A stretch of 64,000 nt of DNA from Thermoproteota archaeon. GTDB lineage: Archaea > Korarchaeota > Korarchaeia > Korarchaeales > Korarchaeaceae. How positions within the stretch are numbered: the stretch's first letter is position 1; each line of letters opens with the position of its first letter. The stretch covers positions 496,001-560,000 of the forward strand of contig JALSOH010000004.1 of NCBI GenBank assembly GCA_026986575.1. Direction: 5' to 3'. The notes under the pieces were generated by a model. That model had not been told where the DNA came from. It did not search any database and saw only the letters and a program-made list of their open reading frames with translations. Made by a program: the position numbers and the translations under genes. Positions 8,916-17,798 of this stretch are shown in pieces.

Positions 8916-9212
8916 ATGTCTAAGCTCTTCGGCCTCTCCATAGAGGACAAATTGGCCATGACTCACTTTGAGGTGGACGACAAGCCCCACATATGGATAA
9001 AGGACCAAGAAATCTGCAGAAAATGTTCTGAAAAGCCCTGTCAGGTAGCATGTCCGGCTAAACTGTATCAGTGGAATGAGGAGACTAAGGAGATGCTGTA
9101 TAACTATGAGGGCTGCCTAGAGTGCGGTACATGCCTCCTGATATGCCCTCATGATAACGTTCACTGGAGCTACCCTTCGGGAGGGATGGGGGTAGTCTAT
9201 AGATTCGGCTAG
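8916..9212 (+). CDS. fixX: FixX-type ferredoxin-like protein
   Basis: 98 residues from ATG 8916. Cysteine clusters CRKCSEKPCQVACP and CLECGTCLLICPHDNV give the ferredoxin fold seen in FixX; the C-terminal WSYPSGGMGVVYRFG is also typical of the family. FixX partners FixC in electron transfer to quinone. Unusually it is divergent from fixABC rather than at the end of the operon, and leads toward the acyl-CoA dehydrogenase gene. ATG 8898 is an upstream alternative but adds residues the family lacks. Confidence 0.9.
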   Translation: MSKLFGLSIEDKLAMTHFEVDDKPHIWIKDQEICRKCSEKPCQVACPAKLYQWNEETKEMLYNYEGCLECGTCLLICPHDNVHWSYPSGGMGVVYRFG

Positions 9213-9295
9213 GATATAACATACTGATATTTTACAAACAGGAGCTGTCATAATTTTTAAGCTTCCCAACACACCCTACGCTAGGGTGCAACCCT

Positions 9296-10498
9296 TTGGT
9301 CGATTTAGGTTTCACTGAGGAGGAGGAAGTATTTAGGGAGACTCTTAGAGAGCTTCTCTCTGAGGTATTAGCCCCTAGGGCTAGGGAAATAGACACGAAG
9401 TGCAGGATTCCCGACGAGGTGATAAAGACCCTCGCGGAGAACGGCATCCTCCTTCTAACGGTCAAGCCAGAATACGGTGGTCAGGGAGCTAGCTGGGTTA
9501 TGGGGACCATAGCCACTGAGGAACTGGCTCGAGCCGATCCCAGCGTGGCCACAGCAGTGTTCCATCTGGTCGAGGCCTCTTGGGGGAAGATCGTCGAGAG
9601 ATACGCGAAGCCCGAGCTGGCGAAGGAGGTCCTGAGCAGAGCTGCTAAGGGAGAGGGATTCGTGGGTATAAACTCCACTGAGCCCCAGAGCGGCAGTGAC
9701 GTAGCTGGGTTCAAGACACTAGCCAAGAAGGAAGACGGTTACTGGGTGCTCAACGGCGAGAAAACCTTCATAAGCGGGATAGTTGAGGCCAAGGAACTCG
9801 ATGGAGGCTACGTTACTTTAGTGAAGACCAAGCCGGAGGCCGGATCGAGGGGAATGAGCATAGTCTGGTTACCAATAAATCTGCCCGGCGTAGAGACAGG
9901 CCTCTTTGAAGACATGGGCAGGTGCGGTATAAGCACGGGATGGATGAGGCTGAACAATGTCAAGATACCTGGAGATTACATAATAGGGGAGGTCAATGAG
10001 GGCTTCGGCATAGCTATGGAGGGATTCAACAGAGCGAGAGTCTTTGTGGCCGCAGGATGCACTGGCTCAGCCATGGGCATGTTCGACTACACCAAGGAGT
10101 ATGTGAAGAATAGAGTTGTGTTCAATAGATCCTTAGCTTCCTTCGAGGGAATACAGTTCCCGCTAGTTGACTACTACTCCAAGCTAGAGGCCACCAGACT
10201 GGTTATATACAAGGCCGCGTGGATGATAGACCAGTTCGATCAGGGCAATGTGACCCTGAAGGAAGCTGGACTATGGGCGGCCATGGCCAAGCTGCTAGCT
10301 CCAGAGCTTTCCGTAGATGCCATTAAGGAGTTCATGAAGGCTACCGGCGCTTACGGCTACACGAAGGACACACCGCTCGAGATGGCCTTGAGGGGAGTAA
10401 TGAGCTACTACGTGGGAGCGGAAGGCGGTCAGAACATAATGAGGCTGATAGTTGGAAGGTTCCTATTCGGAAAGGAGCATCTTCCGTACAAGAAGTGA
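9296..10498 (+). CDS. Acyl-CoA dehydrogenase
   Basis: 400 residues beginning at TTG. The family pattern is complete: N-terminal helical domain, LTVKPEYGGQGASWVMG, the FAD/substrate segment INSTEPQSGSDVAGFKTLAKK and GYWVLNGEKTFISG, and the C-terminal AEGGQ with probable catalytic base E376. It oxidises an acyl-CoA to the enoyl-CoA and gives electrons to ETF. Placement beside the fixABCX genes makes the bifurcating ETF its likely acceptor. The chain-length preference is not readable. Confidence 0.9.
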   Translation: MVDLGFTEEEEVFRETLRELLSEVLAPRAREIDTKCRIPDEVIKTLAENGILLLTVKPEYGGQGASWVMGTIATEELARADPSVATAVFHLVEASWGKIVERYAKPELAKEVLSRAAKGEGFVGINSTEPQSGSDVAGFKTLAKKEDGYWVLNGEKTFISGIVEAKELDGGYVTLVKTKPEAGSRGMSIVWLPINLPGVETGLFEDMGRCGISTGWMRLNNVKIPGDYIIGEVNEGFGIAMEGFNRARVFVAAGCTGSAMGMFDYTKEYVKNRVVFNRSLASFEGIQFPLVDYYSKLEATRLVIYKAAWMIDQFDQGNVTLKEAGLWAAMAKLLAPELSVDAIKEFMKATGAYGYTKDTPLEMALRGVMSYYVGAEGGQNIMRLIVGRFLFGKEHLPYKK

Positions 10499-10589
10499 GC
10501 TTGAGCTGAGTCACAAGCCTACATCCCTCTTTCTTTTTAAGTTAATCAGCTCCAGCAGGTCTCCTCAAAGGTGATTCAAGCTGCTGAGG

Positions 10590-10880
10590 GTGGAGGAAAT
10601 CTCCTTAGATGGGGTTAAGCTGATCGGAATAGAGGTGGACCTGCCTAACTCTCCACCACTCATCCTGATAAAGGGGAATAGGAGCTTCGCTATGTGCGGC
10701 TTCCTGAATGTGGAGGCCGCGGATAGGGCGGGAGTAGCGGCGATCATGTCCAGCGGCGTCAACAGCGTGGAAGATCTCCTGAATGCCCCAGTTAAAGGGT
10801 GCACCTCCAAGGCGTTGGAGATGGGTGCTAAGATAGGTGAGAAGGTCTCCGAGTCCCTGAGGAGGATGGAGATGGAGTAG
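10590..10880 (+). CDS. DUF1805 family protein (YunC-like)
   Basis: 96 residues from GTG 10590. The pattern LILIKGNRSFAMCGFLNVEAADRAG is that of DUF1805, a small alpha/beta domain of unknown function found in many archaea and in Bacillus YunC. It is followed seven bases later by the threonine-synthase-like gene and then by a corrinoid protein, so the three are probably one transcript. Confidence 0.7.
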   Translation: MEEISLDGVKLIGIEVDLPNSPPLILIKGNRSFAMCGFLNVEAADRAGVAAIMSSGVNSVEDLLNAPVKGCTSKALEMGAKIGEKVSESLRRMEME

Positions 10881-10887
10881 GTGAGTG

Positions 10888-12003
10888 ATGAAGTACAGAT
10901 GCATCAGGTGCGGTTACACGACTTCAAGCTTCTCCGCTGAGTGCCCGAGATGCGGATCCCCAATGGAGATAGTCTTGAATCGGAGGGAATGGTCGCTGGA
11001 CGAGGAGGAACCGTCCATATGGAGGTATGGATCTCTACTTCCCGATCCCAAGAGGAGGGTTAGCTTGGGTGAGGGACTCACGCCCCTCAGGAGGATCGAG
11101 GGCATACTCGTGAAGGATGAGACTAGGAACCCCACAGGCTCGTATGTCGACAGGGGATCCTCAGTCCTAGTCAGCTGCTCAGATCTACCCGAGGAGCTGG
11201 AGCTCGACTTCTCTCAGGATATAACGGTCTCCCTCTCCACCTACCTTCTCGAGTCCGGCATTAAGGTCAGGATTAGGGTGGATCCCAGCAGAGTGGAGCT
11301 AACAGAGCTGCTTTACCTCTCGAACTTGGATGTGGATATATCCTTCGATGGGAGCGGAGGAAGGGCGTATGAGAGCCCCTTCATGATAGAGGGCTTCAAA
11401 ACTATAGCTTTCGAGATATACGAGGCAAAGGGAGGAGCTGATGGTCTAGTCATTCCAGCGGAGTCAGGGGTCTTGGCATACGGGGTATGGAAGGGATTCT
11501 CCGAGCTGGAGGAACTGGGTCTGTCGAGGATCCCACCCATATACCTAGCTTATCATGGGACCGTCAAGACGGGACTTCTCGAGACCTTGGAGAGCAGAGG
11601 TGTGAGATTGGTTGAAGTGGACGCGGCAAGTGCACTAGAATCGTTGGTCCAGCTGGCGAGAAAGGGAGTGTACATCAAGCCAGTAGCTGCCAAAGCGTAC
11701 TCCCTAGCTAAGGAACTCGGGAGCGATGTGATAGCCGTACTCACAGGAACAGGCCTCAGGAAGTGGGAACACGGGGTGGTTGCGAGACCCCTCACTGAAC
11801 TCCAAGCGAGAGTGCTGGAGGTCCTCAGGGAGGGTGGGGAGATGACCGCCTATCAGATTTGGAGGAGATTGGATGACGTCTCACTCCAAGGCGTTTACAA
11901 GGCGCTCTCGAAGCTGGTCGAATCGGGGATGGTTGATAGTAGGAGCGTGATGATGAAGCGGAGGAAGATAAGGCTATATAGAGTCATGGAATCCAGTCGA
12001 TGA
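10888..12003 (+). CDS. Catalytically dead threonine-synthase-like protein with C-terminal winged helix
   Basis: About 371 residues. The N-terminus is a threonine-synthase-type zinc ribbon (C5-x2-C8, C19-x2-C22), then WRYGSLLP, SLGEGLTPL and NPTGSYVDRGSS. In true threonine synthase the last motif is NPTGSFKDRG, and its lysine binds PLP; here that position is V87 (codon GTC). The SxGNT phosphate-binding loop is also gone. From about residue 300 the protein changes to a winged-helix pattern (LTELQARVLEVLREGGEMTAYQIWRRL, LSKLVESGMVDSR). I infer a DNA-binding regulator that reuses a PLP-enzyme fold as a sensor; the ligand is unknown. An intact threonine synthase lies at 62.4-63.6 kb. Confidence 0.72.
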   Translation: MKYRCIRCGYTTSSFSAECPRCGSPMEIVLNRREWSLDEEEPSIWRYGSLLPDPKRRVSLGEGLTPLRRIEGILVKDETRNPTGSYVDRGSSVLVSCSDLPEELELDFSQDITVSLSTYLLESGIKVRIRVDPSRVELTELLYLSNLDVDISFDGSGGRAYESPFMIEGFKTIAFEIYEAKGGADGLVIPAESGVLAYGVWKGFSELEELGLSRIPPIYLAYHGTVKTGLLETLESRGVRLVEVDAASALESLVQLARKGVYIKPVAAKAYSLAKELGSDVIAVLTGTGLRKWEHGVVARPLTELQARVLEVLREGGEMTAYQIWRRLDDVSLQGVYKALSKLVESGMVDSRSVMMKRRKIRLYRVMESSR

Positions 12004-12004
12004 G

Positions 12005-12649
12005 ATGGATCCCAAGGAGAAGCTCAAGGAATCCTTGGTGGACTTGGATGAAGATTCCTTCTTCGAAGCGCTCAAAGACCTATTAGCCCGGGGAGAGGAT
12101 CCTTGGGACATAATACTCGGTCCCATGAGCGAGGCCATGGATGAGATAGGAAAGCTCTACGAGGAGGGCGAGTATTTCATAGCGGAGATGCTCGTGGCGG
12201 CTGATATATTCAAGAAAGCCCTCAAGGAAATGGGTATCGAGGAATCAGATAGCGAGTCTTCCTTGGGAGTCGTGGTCATAGGTACAGTGAAGGGGGATGT
12301 CCACGACATAGGGAAGAGCCTAGTTGCCACGATGCTGAGGGCTTCAGGTTTCAAGGTAATAGATTTGGGGGTGGATGTGGACGCGGCAAGGTTCATCCAT
12401 GCTGTCAGGGAGCACGACGCAGATATAGTGGCAATGAGCTCCCTGCTAACGACTACTAGGAACTACATGAAGACCGTGATAGACAGATTGAAGGAGGAGG
12501 GTCTCAGAGACAGAGTGAAGGTGCTTATAGGAGGCCTGTCCACATCTAGGGAGTTTGCTGAGAAGATAGGAGCCGATGGATGGGGTAAAAACGCCATAGA
12601 AGGAGTAGAAGTAGCTAAGAGGCTTCTCGGCGTGCCAGCTAATGGATGA
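12005..12649 (+). CDS. Methyltransferase cognate corrinoid protein
   Basis: 214 residues. A helical N-terminal cap (EAMDEIGKLYEEGEYFIAEMLVAADIFKKAL) is followed by a B12-binding Rossmann domain with the cobalt-ligand motif D-V-H-D-I-G in GTVKGDVHDIGKSLVATML, then the S-x-L region AMSSLLTTTRNYMK and the GG region VLIGGLSTSREFAEKIGADGW. Such proteins carry a methyl group on cobalamin between two methyltransferases. No methyltransferase is adjacent. It starts one base after the stop of the threonine-synthase-like gene, so they share a transcript. Confidence 0.87.
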   Translation: MDPKEKLKESLVDLDEDSFFEALKDLLARGEDPWDIILGPMSEAMDEIGKLYEEGEYFIAEMLVAADIFKKALKEMGIEESDSESSLGVVVIGTVKGDVHDIGKSLVATMLRASGFKVIDLGVDVDAARFIHAVREHDADIVAMSSLLTTTRNYMKTVIDRLKEEGLRDRVKVLIGGLSTSREFAEKIGADGWGKNAIEGVEVAKRLLGVPANG

Positions 12650-12786
12650 AATGAACGAGAAGCGGCTTAACGTAACTCCCATTTTTCCGAATTACCTGAC
12701 TGATTCCTCCCACATCTCTCTATCCCGCATGGTATCGTGCGATGGAACGAGGGTCCATGGGGTCCGGTCATGGAACCGTAAACGAC

Positions 12787-12794
12787 TTTTATAG
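12787..12794 (+). promoter_or_regulatory. TATA box of the DMT transporter gene
   Basis: TTTTATAG is centred 26.5 nt before ATG 12817, so a leaderless transcript is predicted. Confidence 0.5.
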
Positions 12795-12816
12795 TCAGGC
12801 GTAAGTTCCGGTTGAC

Positions 12817-13659
12817 ATGCGAGCCAGGGGCAGCGCGGCCGGCACAATAGCTATACTCACCGTGGCGGCCCTGTGGGGAGGGACCTTCACTGCCATGAAG
12901 TCAGCATTCTACTCGGCGGACCCCCTGCCCTTCCTCCTCACTAGGTTCGCCTTGGCCCTCCTGATACTATCCCTACTCTACTTCATCAGAGGAATAAGGC
13001 CGAAGCTCTCTCAGATAGGCCTGCTAGCTGGTCTTATGGTGTTTCTAGGATTCGCCTTTCAAATGGAGGGCCTTACAGGGATCTCTGCCACTAAATCGGC
13101 TTTCATCACAGGATTGAACGCACCCCTCGTCCCTTTATTCGAGTTAATCCTTTTCCGGAGGAAACCTAAAGCTAGAGCTGTCCTTGCAATATTCTTGGGT
13201 GTCTTGGGACTGGCCCTCCTAACGGAGGTCGCTTACGGAATGCCGCTCGCTACGGGTGACCTACTAACACTCGGTTGCGCTGTGGCGTGGGCTCTCCAGA
13301 TAGTAGTAGTTGATAGAGCTTCAAAGGTACTCTCACCGGATGATGTAGCCTTCAACGAGTTCCTTGTTACTCTTACACTTGCCTTAGCATCCATTCCGGT
13401 GCTGGGAGAGTATAGCATGCCATTAGATCCTGTGGTAATCGCAGCAGTCCTATATTCTGGAATCTTGGCCACGGTGGTTGCGTTTTACCTCCAAGCATGG
13501 GCCCAAGAGAGGATCTCGCCCGAGTCAGCTGCCCTAGGCCTCATGGCGGAACCCGTATTCGCGTACGCATTTGCCTGGCTCCTGCTGGGTGAGTTTCTAT
13601 CTCCACTCCAGCTTATAGGAGCTTTGCTGATCCTCATGTCGATACCTCTAGCCAGTTAG
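12817..13659 (+). CDS. EamA/DMT-family transporter
   Basis: 280 residues, about ten membrane segments, arranged as two EamA repeats. Typical features are AALWGGTFTAMKSAFYSADPLPFLLTRFALALLIL at the start of repeat 1 and ILATVVAFYLQAWAQERISPESAALGLMAEPVFAYAFAWLLLGE at the end of repeat 2. Members export amino acids or other metabolites; the substrate cannot be told. Single gene with its own promoter. Confidence 0.85.
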   Translation: MRARGSAAGTIAILTVAALWGGTFTAMKSAFYSADPLPFLLTRFALALLILSLLYFIRGIRPKLSQIGLLAGLMVFLGFAFQMEGLTGISATKSAFITGLNAPLVPLFELILFRRKPKARAVLAIFLGVLGLALLTEVAYGMPLATGDLLTLGCAVAWALQIVVVDRASKVLSPDDVAFNEFLVTLTLALASIPVLGEYSMPLDPVVIAAVLYSGILATVVAFYLQAWAQERISPESAALGLMAEPVFAYAFAWLLLGEFLSPLQLIGALLILMSIPLAS

Positions 13660-13708
13660 CTCCCAACAGCATTTATAACGATCCTCACCAACCTGACATG
13701 GTGCAGTC

Positions 13709-15589
13709 ATGGGTCAGGCCGCGGGGCTATCCAAACTGCTCAGGAAGATAAGATGGGAAATGGACGCCTTCTCTTGGTCACAGCTGATCATAGTGCTGGC
13801 CTCATTCACCGCGTTCCTCATAGTTCCCCTAGGACTGGTAGTCGTGAGGTCTTTCTACTCTTCATCCGGCGGTTTCTCCTTCTACTGGCTCCAGACGATA
13901 CTAACGGACCCCTTTTACTTCCCTCTGAGACTGAAGCTGCTGAATCGATTTCCGTTCATCTCCTTGGAGGGGATAAGGGGAAGCCTCTACGAGGTGGTGA
14001 AGTACCAAACTGCCGGAGGAGAGGAGACGATCGTCCTGCTTACTGGCTGGGACATGGGGGTCATACCGAACTCCCTAGTGGTAGCCACCTTCACAACGCT
14101 CTTCTCCACAGTTTTGGGCTTCACACTGGCCTTCATATTCGCCAAGTACAGGTTCCCCGGATCGGAGGTTCTCAGGATAGTATCCTTGATCCCGCTGCTC
14201 TCCACACCCTTCGTGGGAGCTATAGGCCTTAAGAAGATGATAGTGGCCGATGGGGTCCTCAACGTCCTCTTCTACGACATGTTACACCTGCTCCCCTTCA
14301 AGATAGAGATCACCGGACTCCCTGCGGTTATACTGGTTCAGACTCTCCTGTTCTACCCTATAGTAATGCTGAACTCCTACACCGCCCTGATAAGCGTCGA
14401 TCCGACGCTGGAAGAACAGGCTATCAACATGGGGGCAAGCGGCTTTAGGCTCTTCAGGACCGTGACTCTACCGCTCGCCACTCCAGGGGTGGAGGCCGGT
14501 GCTCTCCTCGTTTTCATCCTCTCTCTTGAGGATTTGGGCACGCCCATAGTGTTCAAAGGGACGACGGCCGAAAAGGTCCTGACCTTTCAGATATTCAACA
14601 GGATCTTCACTCCAGCTGGTCTCATCTCCCAAGAGGCCACCACCTTGGCGATGATTCTCCTCGTTATCTCTGGCTTGGTCTTCGTGGGCGTGAGGAGATA
14701 TGTCAGCCTAAAAAAGTACGCGATGCTGAGCAAGGGAGGCACCTGGAGGCCCAAGAGGAGGAAGCTGTCCCCAGTAGTTACTCTACTGGTGTATATCTTC
14801 ATATTGGGGGTCCTCTTCTTCGCTACACTCCCTCACATAGGCGTGACTCTCCTCGCCTTCGCCAAGCAGTGGGGACCGACCCTCTTACCGTCCAGCTTTA
14901 CCCTAGACAACTTCATAGCGGTGCTGAGCGATGAAGAGGCCAGTAGGTGCATAATGAACAGCTTGGTCTACTCCTCGATAGCGACTCTCTTCATGGTTGT
15001 GCTGGGAGTCAGTGCAGCATACCTAGTCTCTAGGAAGAAGTCCCTCCCGGGAATAGGGGCCCTAGACCTCCTTGTGACTATACCCATAGCTGTCCCCGGA
15101 ATAGCAGTGGCTACTGGACTCTTCCTGACCTACTTGGGTACTCCCCTTAGCCCCACCATAAGCGGAGCTCCCCTGCTGATTGCCTCCTACACGGTCAGGA
15201 AGATTCCGTTCACAGTGAGGGCAGTATTCTCTGGATTGGAACAAACTGATAAGACGCTGGATGAGGTGGCCTGGACCGTAGGGGCCAGTAGAACTAGAAC
15301 ATTCTTCTCCATAGTCATGCCCATGATCCTCCTGAACGTCTTGGCCGGAGGGATGCTCTCATTCATCTACTCTATGTCGGAGGTCAGCACGGGCATAGTC
15401 GTCGGGGATGCGAACCACAGGGACGCTCCAATGACCTGGAAGATGTACGACATGCTCTTCCATGGACTGGCGGGTGGCACATTCCAGCCCGCTGCTCTGG
15501 GCTTCCTGCTCATGACCCTTCAGTTCATCTTCATAGTGGGAGCGAATCTGCTCCTGAGGAAGAGGGCTACAGCCCTGATAGGTGTGTGA
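13709..15589 (+). CDS. Fe(III)-type ABC transporter permease, fused two-domain (FbpB-like)
   Basis: 626 residues made of two BPD-type permease domains in one chain, as in FbpB/ThiP. Each half has an EAA loop: EEQAINMGASGFRLFRTVTLPLATPGVEAG and LDEVAWTVGASRTRTFFSIVMPMILLNVLAGG. About twelve membrane segments. The family imports ferric iron, thiamine or related solutes. The next gene encodes the matching ATPase. No substrate-binding protein gene lies nearby, so the solute stays open. Confidence 0.85.
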   Translation: MGQAAGLSKLLRKIRWEMDAFSWSQLIIVLASFTAFLIVPLGLVVVRSFYSSSGGFSFYWLQTILTDPFYFPLRLKLLNRFPFISLEGIRGSLYEVVKYQTAGGEETIVLLTGWDMGVIPNSLVVATFTTLFSTVLGFTLAFIFAKYRFPGSEVLRIVSLIPLLSTPFVGAIGLKKMIVADGVLNVLFYDMLHLLPFKIEITGLPAVILVQTLLFYPIVMLNSYTALISVDPTLEEQAINMGASGFRLFRTVTLPLATPGVEAGALLVFILSLEDLGTPIVFKGTTAEKVLTFQIFNRIFTPAGLISQEATTLAMILLVISGLVFVGVRRYVSLKKYAMLSKGGTWRPKRRKLSPVVTLLVYIFILGVLFFATLPHIGVTLLAFAKQWGPTLLPSSFTLDNFIAVLSDEEASRCIMNSLVYSSIATLFMVVLGVSAAYLVSRKKSLPGIGALDLLVTIPIAVPGIAVATGLFLTYLGTPLSPTISGAPLLIASYTVRKIPFTVRAVFSGLEQTDKTLDEVAWTVGASRTRTFFSIVMPMILLNVLAGGMLSFIYSMSEVSTGIVVGDANHRDAPMTWKMYDMLFHGLAGGTFQPAALGFLLMTLQFIFIVGANLLLRKRATALIGV

Positions 15590-15598
15590 GGTGGTCTT

Positions 15599-16660
15599 AT
15601 GGTATCGATAAGGACCGTGAACCTGACGAAGGTCTTCGGAGATGTTGTGGCCGTCGATCATGTCAGCTTGGAGATAAGGCACGGGGAGTTCTTCACCCTG
15701 CTCGGACCATCGGGCTGCGGCAAGACTACGTTCCTCAGAACTATAGCCGGGCTCGAAATGGCCGACGAGGGCAGGATCTACTTCGACGACCAGGACATAA
15801 CGGACATGCCCGCCCACCTGAGGGGGACGGGGATGGTGTTCCAGAATTACGCCCTGTGGCCCCACATGAACGTCTTCGACAACATCGCTTACGGACTGAA
15901 GATAAGGAAGGTCCCCAAGGAGGAGATCAGGAGGAGGGTCAAGGAAGTCCTCAAGCTGGTCAAGCTGGAGGGCATGGAGAACAGGACGCCGCATCAACTC
16001 TCCGGAGGCCAGCAGCAGAGGGTAGCCCTAGCTAGGGCGCTGGTGATAAATCCGAGGGTCCTCCTCTTTGACGAGCCGCTCAGCAACCTAGATGCTAAGC
16101 TGAGGGTAGAGATGAGGGCCGAACTCAGAAGATTGCAGAGGGAACTCGGGATCACGGCCATCTACGTCACCCACGACCAAGAGGAGGCAATGAGCATATC
16201 CGATCGAATAGCCGTGATGAATAGAGGCAGGATAATGCAGGTCGGCACGCCCAAGGAGATATACAAGAACCCGAAGAACGAGTTCGTCGCCAAGTTCATA
16301 GGTCAGGGGACCTTCATCCTAGGGGAGGTCGTCACATATGGTGAGGAGCTGGAGGTAAGACTAGAGAGCGGTAAGGTGGTTAAAGCAGTTCCTTCCCACC
16401 CTGACGTGAGATTGGAGGTTGGAGATAAGGCCCTAATCATGATAAGACCAGAGTCCTTCACTCTGGAGCCGGGTAAGGGGTATAACGAGTTCGAGGTGGA
16501 GGTCTACCACATATCCTTCTTGGGCGACTCTCAGATGCTTCAGGCCAGCAATGAGGTTGAGAACTTCATAATAGAGGTAGATCCCGATCTGGAGATAAAT
16601 GTGGGACAGAAGCTGAAGGTCTATGCCCCGCCGAAGCACACTCTCGCCGTCAAGCTTTGA
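15599..16660 (+). CDS. ABC transporter ATP-binding protein with TOBE domain
   Basis: 353 residues. Walker A GPSGCGKTT, Q-loop in VFQNYALWPHM, signature LSGGQQQRVALARAL, Walker B VLLFDEPLSNLDAKLR and the switch histidine in YVTHDQEEAM are all present. The C-terminal 100 or so residues form the TOBE-type regulatory region found in PotA/FbpC/MalK ATPases. It starts 9 bases after the permease and energises it. Confidence 0.92.
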   Translation: MVSIRTVNLTKVFGDVVAVDHVSLEIRHGEFFTLLGPSGCGKTTFLRTIAGLEMADEGRIYFDDQDITDMPAHLRGTGMVFQNYALWPHMNVFDNIAYGLKIRKVPKEEIRRRVKEVLKLVKLEGMENRTPHQLSGGQQQRVALARALVINPRVLLFDEPLSNLDAKLRVEMRAELRRLQRELGITAIYVTHDQEEAMSISDRIAVMNRGRIMQVGTPKEIYKNPKNEFVAKFIGQGTFILGEVVTYGEELEVRLESGKVVKAVPSHPDVRLEVGDKALIMIRPESFTLEPGKGYNEFEVEVYHISFLGDSQMLQASNEVENFIIEVDPDLEINVGQKLKVYAPPKHTLAVKL

Positions 16661-17798
16661 CCTTGAGGTCACTACCCTCCCCTTTTCTACCGTGCAGTCG
16701 TATCATCACCCCTGCAGCTAGGCTGAGGATCGAGCCAGCTATCATGGTCTCCGTCAATCCGAGGAGACCCATGAGGGTGCCCCCCATGTAGTTCCCTACC
16801 GCCTCCGATATGGAGCCAAGGGACGAGGGGACTGACACGGCCGAAGCCTTCTCTTCTGGGGCTAGCTCCATTGCCAACGCGTTTCTAGAGGAGTAGTGGA
16901 AGGGAAATATGAGGATCACCATGAGCAGGGCAAGTAGCGTGAGATCCTCAATAAAAGAGGCGATCGAGAAGTAGGCGGAGTATACGAGACATGAGATGAG
17001 GAAACTCCGCATTCCCCCGAGCCTGTCCGTTAACTTGCCGTAAACCGGTCCGGTCAACGTGCCGAAGAGACCGGCTGCTGCTATCAAGAGGCCCATGAGC
17101 GAGTTAGATCTTCCCGAGGCTTCAAAGACCTTTATCGAGAAGGCCATGTAGAATACTGATATGGAGAGGCTCGCGGTGAGGAATATGGGAACGTATTTCT
17201 TGGTCCCGCCGGGGAATTTCAATTGGATGGTCCTCTTCAGGGCATTCTTGATGTCCAGAGGCCTGTAAGGTCCATCCTCAGCCAGCATGAAGAGGGGCAA
17301 GGACGGTAAAGCTACGAGCGCGGCGATGATAAGGACATTCCTTATCCCCAAAGCGTCGGCGAGCATGCCGCCTCTAGCCGTCCCTAGGGTAAATCCAAGC
17401 TCCGAGGCGGCGTAATACTCCCCAGAGGCAGTCCCAGCTTCCATCTCCGCGCTGAGGTATGCTATCATCACTGGTTCGTAGGCAGAGAGGAAGTACCACA
17501 GGGATATCACGGGGATCCAGAGGTCTATGGGAAGAAAGGCCATCGCCAAGAGCGACGTAACGGTGGAAATACCGCCCAGAAGGAAGAAGGGCCTCCTCAT
17601 TCCGGAGGAATCACTGAGAAATCCCAGAAATCTACTCCCCAAGAAGTAGGCTAGGGAGGGCAGGCTCCTAATGAGGGCATACGCGTAGAATCCTGCTTGA
17701 GCATAGGTTTCGAATGCCATGAACATGTAGCTCATGCTCCAAGCCAGCTCCAAGAGCAGTGTTCCCGCTAAGACGGGCAGTTCTCTCTTGTTGGACAT
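16650..17798 (-). CDS. MFS transporter
   Basis: 382 residues with about twelve hydrophobic segments. The MFS loop motif appears as GSRFLGFLSDSSGMRRPFFLLG between segments 2 and 3 and again, degenerate, as GPVYGKLTDRLGGMRSFL in the second half. Substrate unknown. It converges with and overlaps the ABC ATPase gene by 11 bases. The 265 bases between this gene and the peroxiredoxin hold only a 12-bp palindrome TTCAATATTGAA at 17970-17981 that I cannot assign. Confidence 0.82.
   Translation of the reverse strand: MSNKRELPVLAGTLLLELAWSMSYMFMAFETYAQAGFYAYALIRSLPSLAYFLGSRFLGFLSDSSGMRRPFFLLGGISTVTSLLAMAFLPIDLWIPVISLWYFLSAYEPVMIAYLSAEMEAGTASGEYYAASELGFTLGTARGGMLADALGIRNVLIIAALVALPSLPLFMLAEDGPYRPLDIKNALKRTIQLKFPGGTKKYVPIFLTASLSISVFYMAFSIKVFEASGRSNSLMGLLIAAAGLFGTLTGPVYGKLTDRLGGMRSFLISCLVYSAYFSIASFIEDLTLLALLMVILIFPFHYSSRNALAMELAPEEKASAVSVPSSLGSISEAVGNYMGGTLMGLLGLTETMIAGSILSLAAGVMIRLHGRKGEGSDLKVKA

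Noticed and set aside
15359-16035. Long open frames overlapping the ABC permease and ATPase genes
   Set aside because: They lie across two well-supported genes and show no family pattern or ribosome site.
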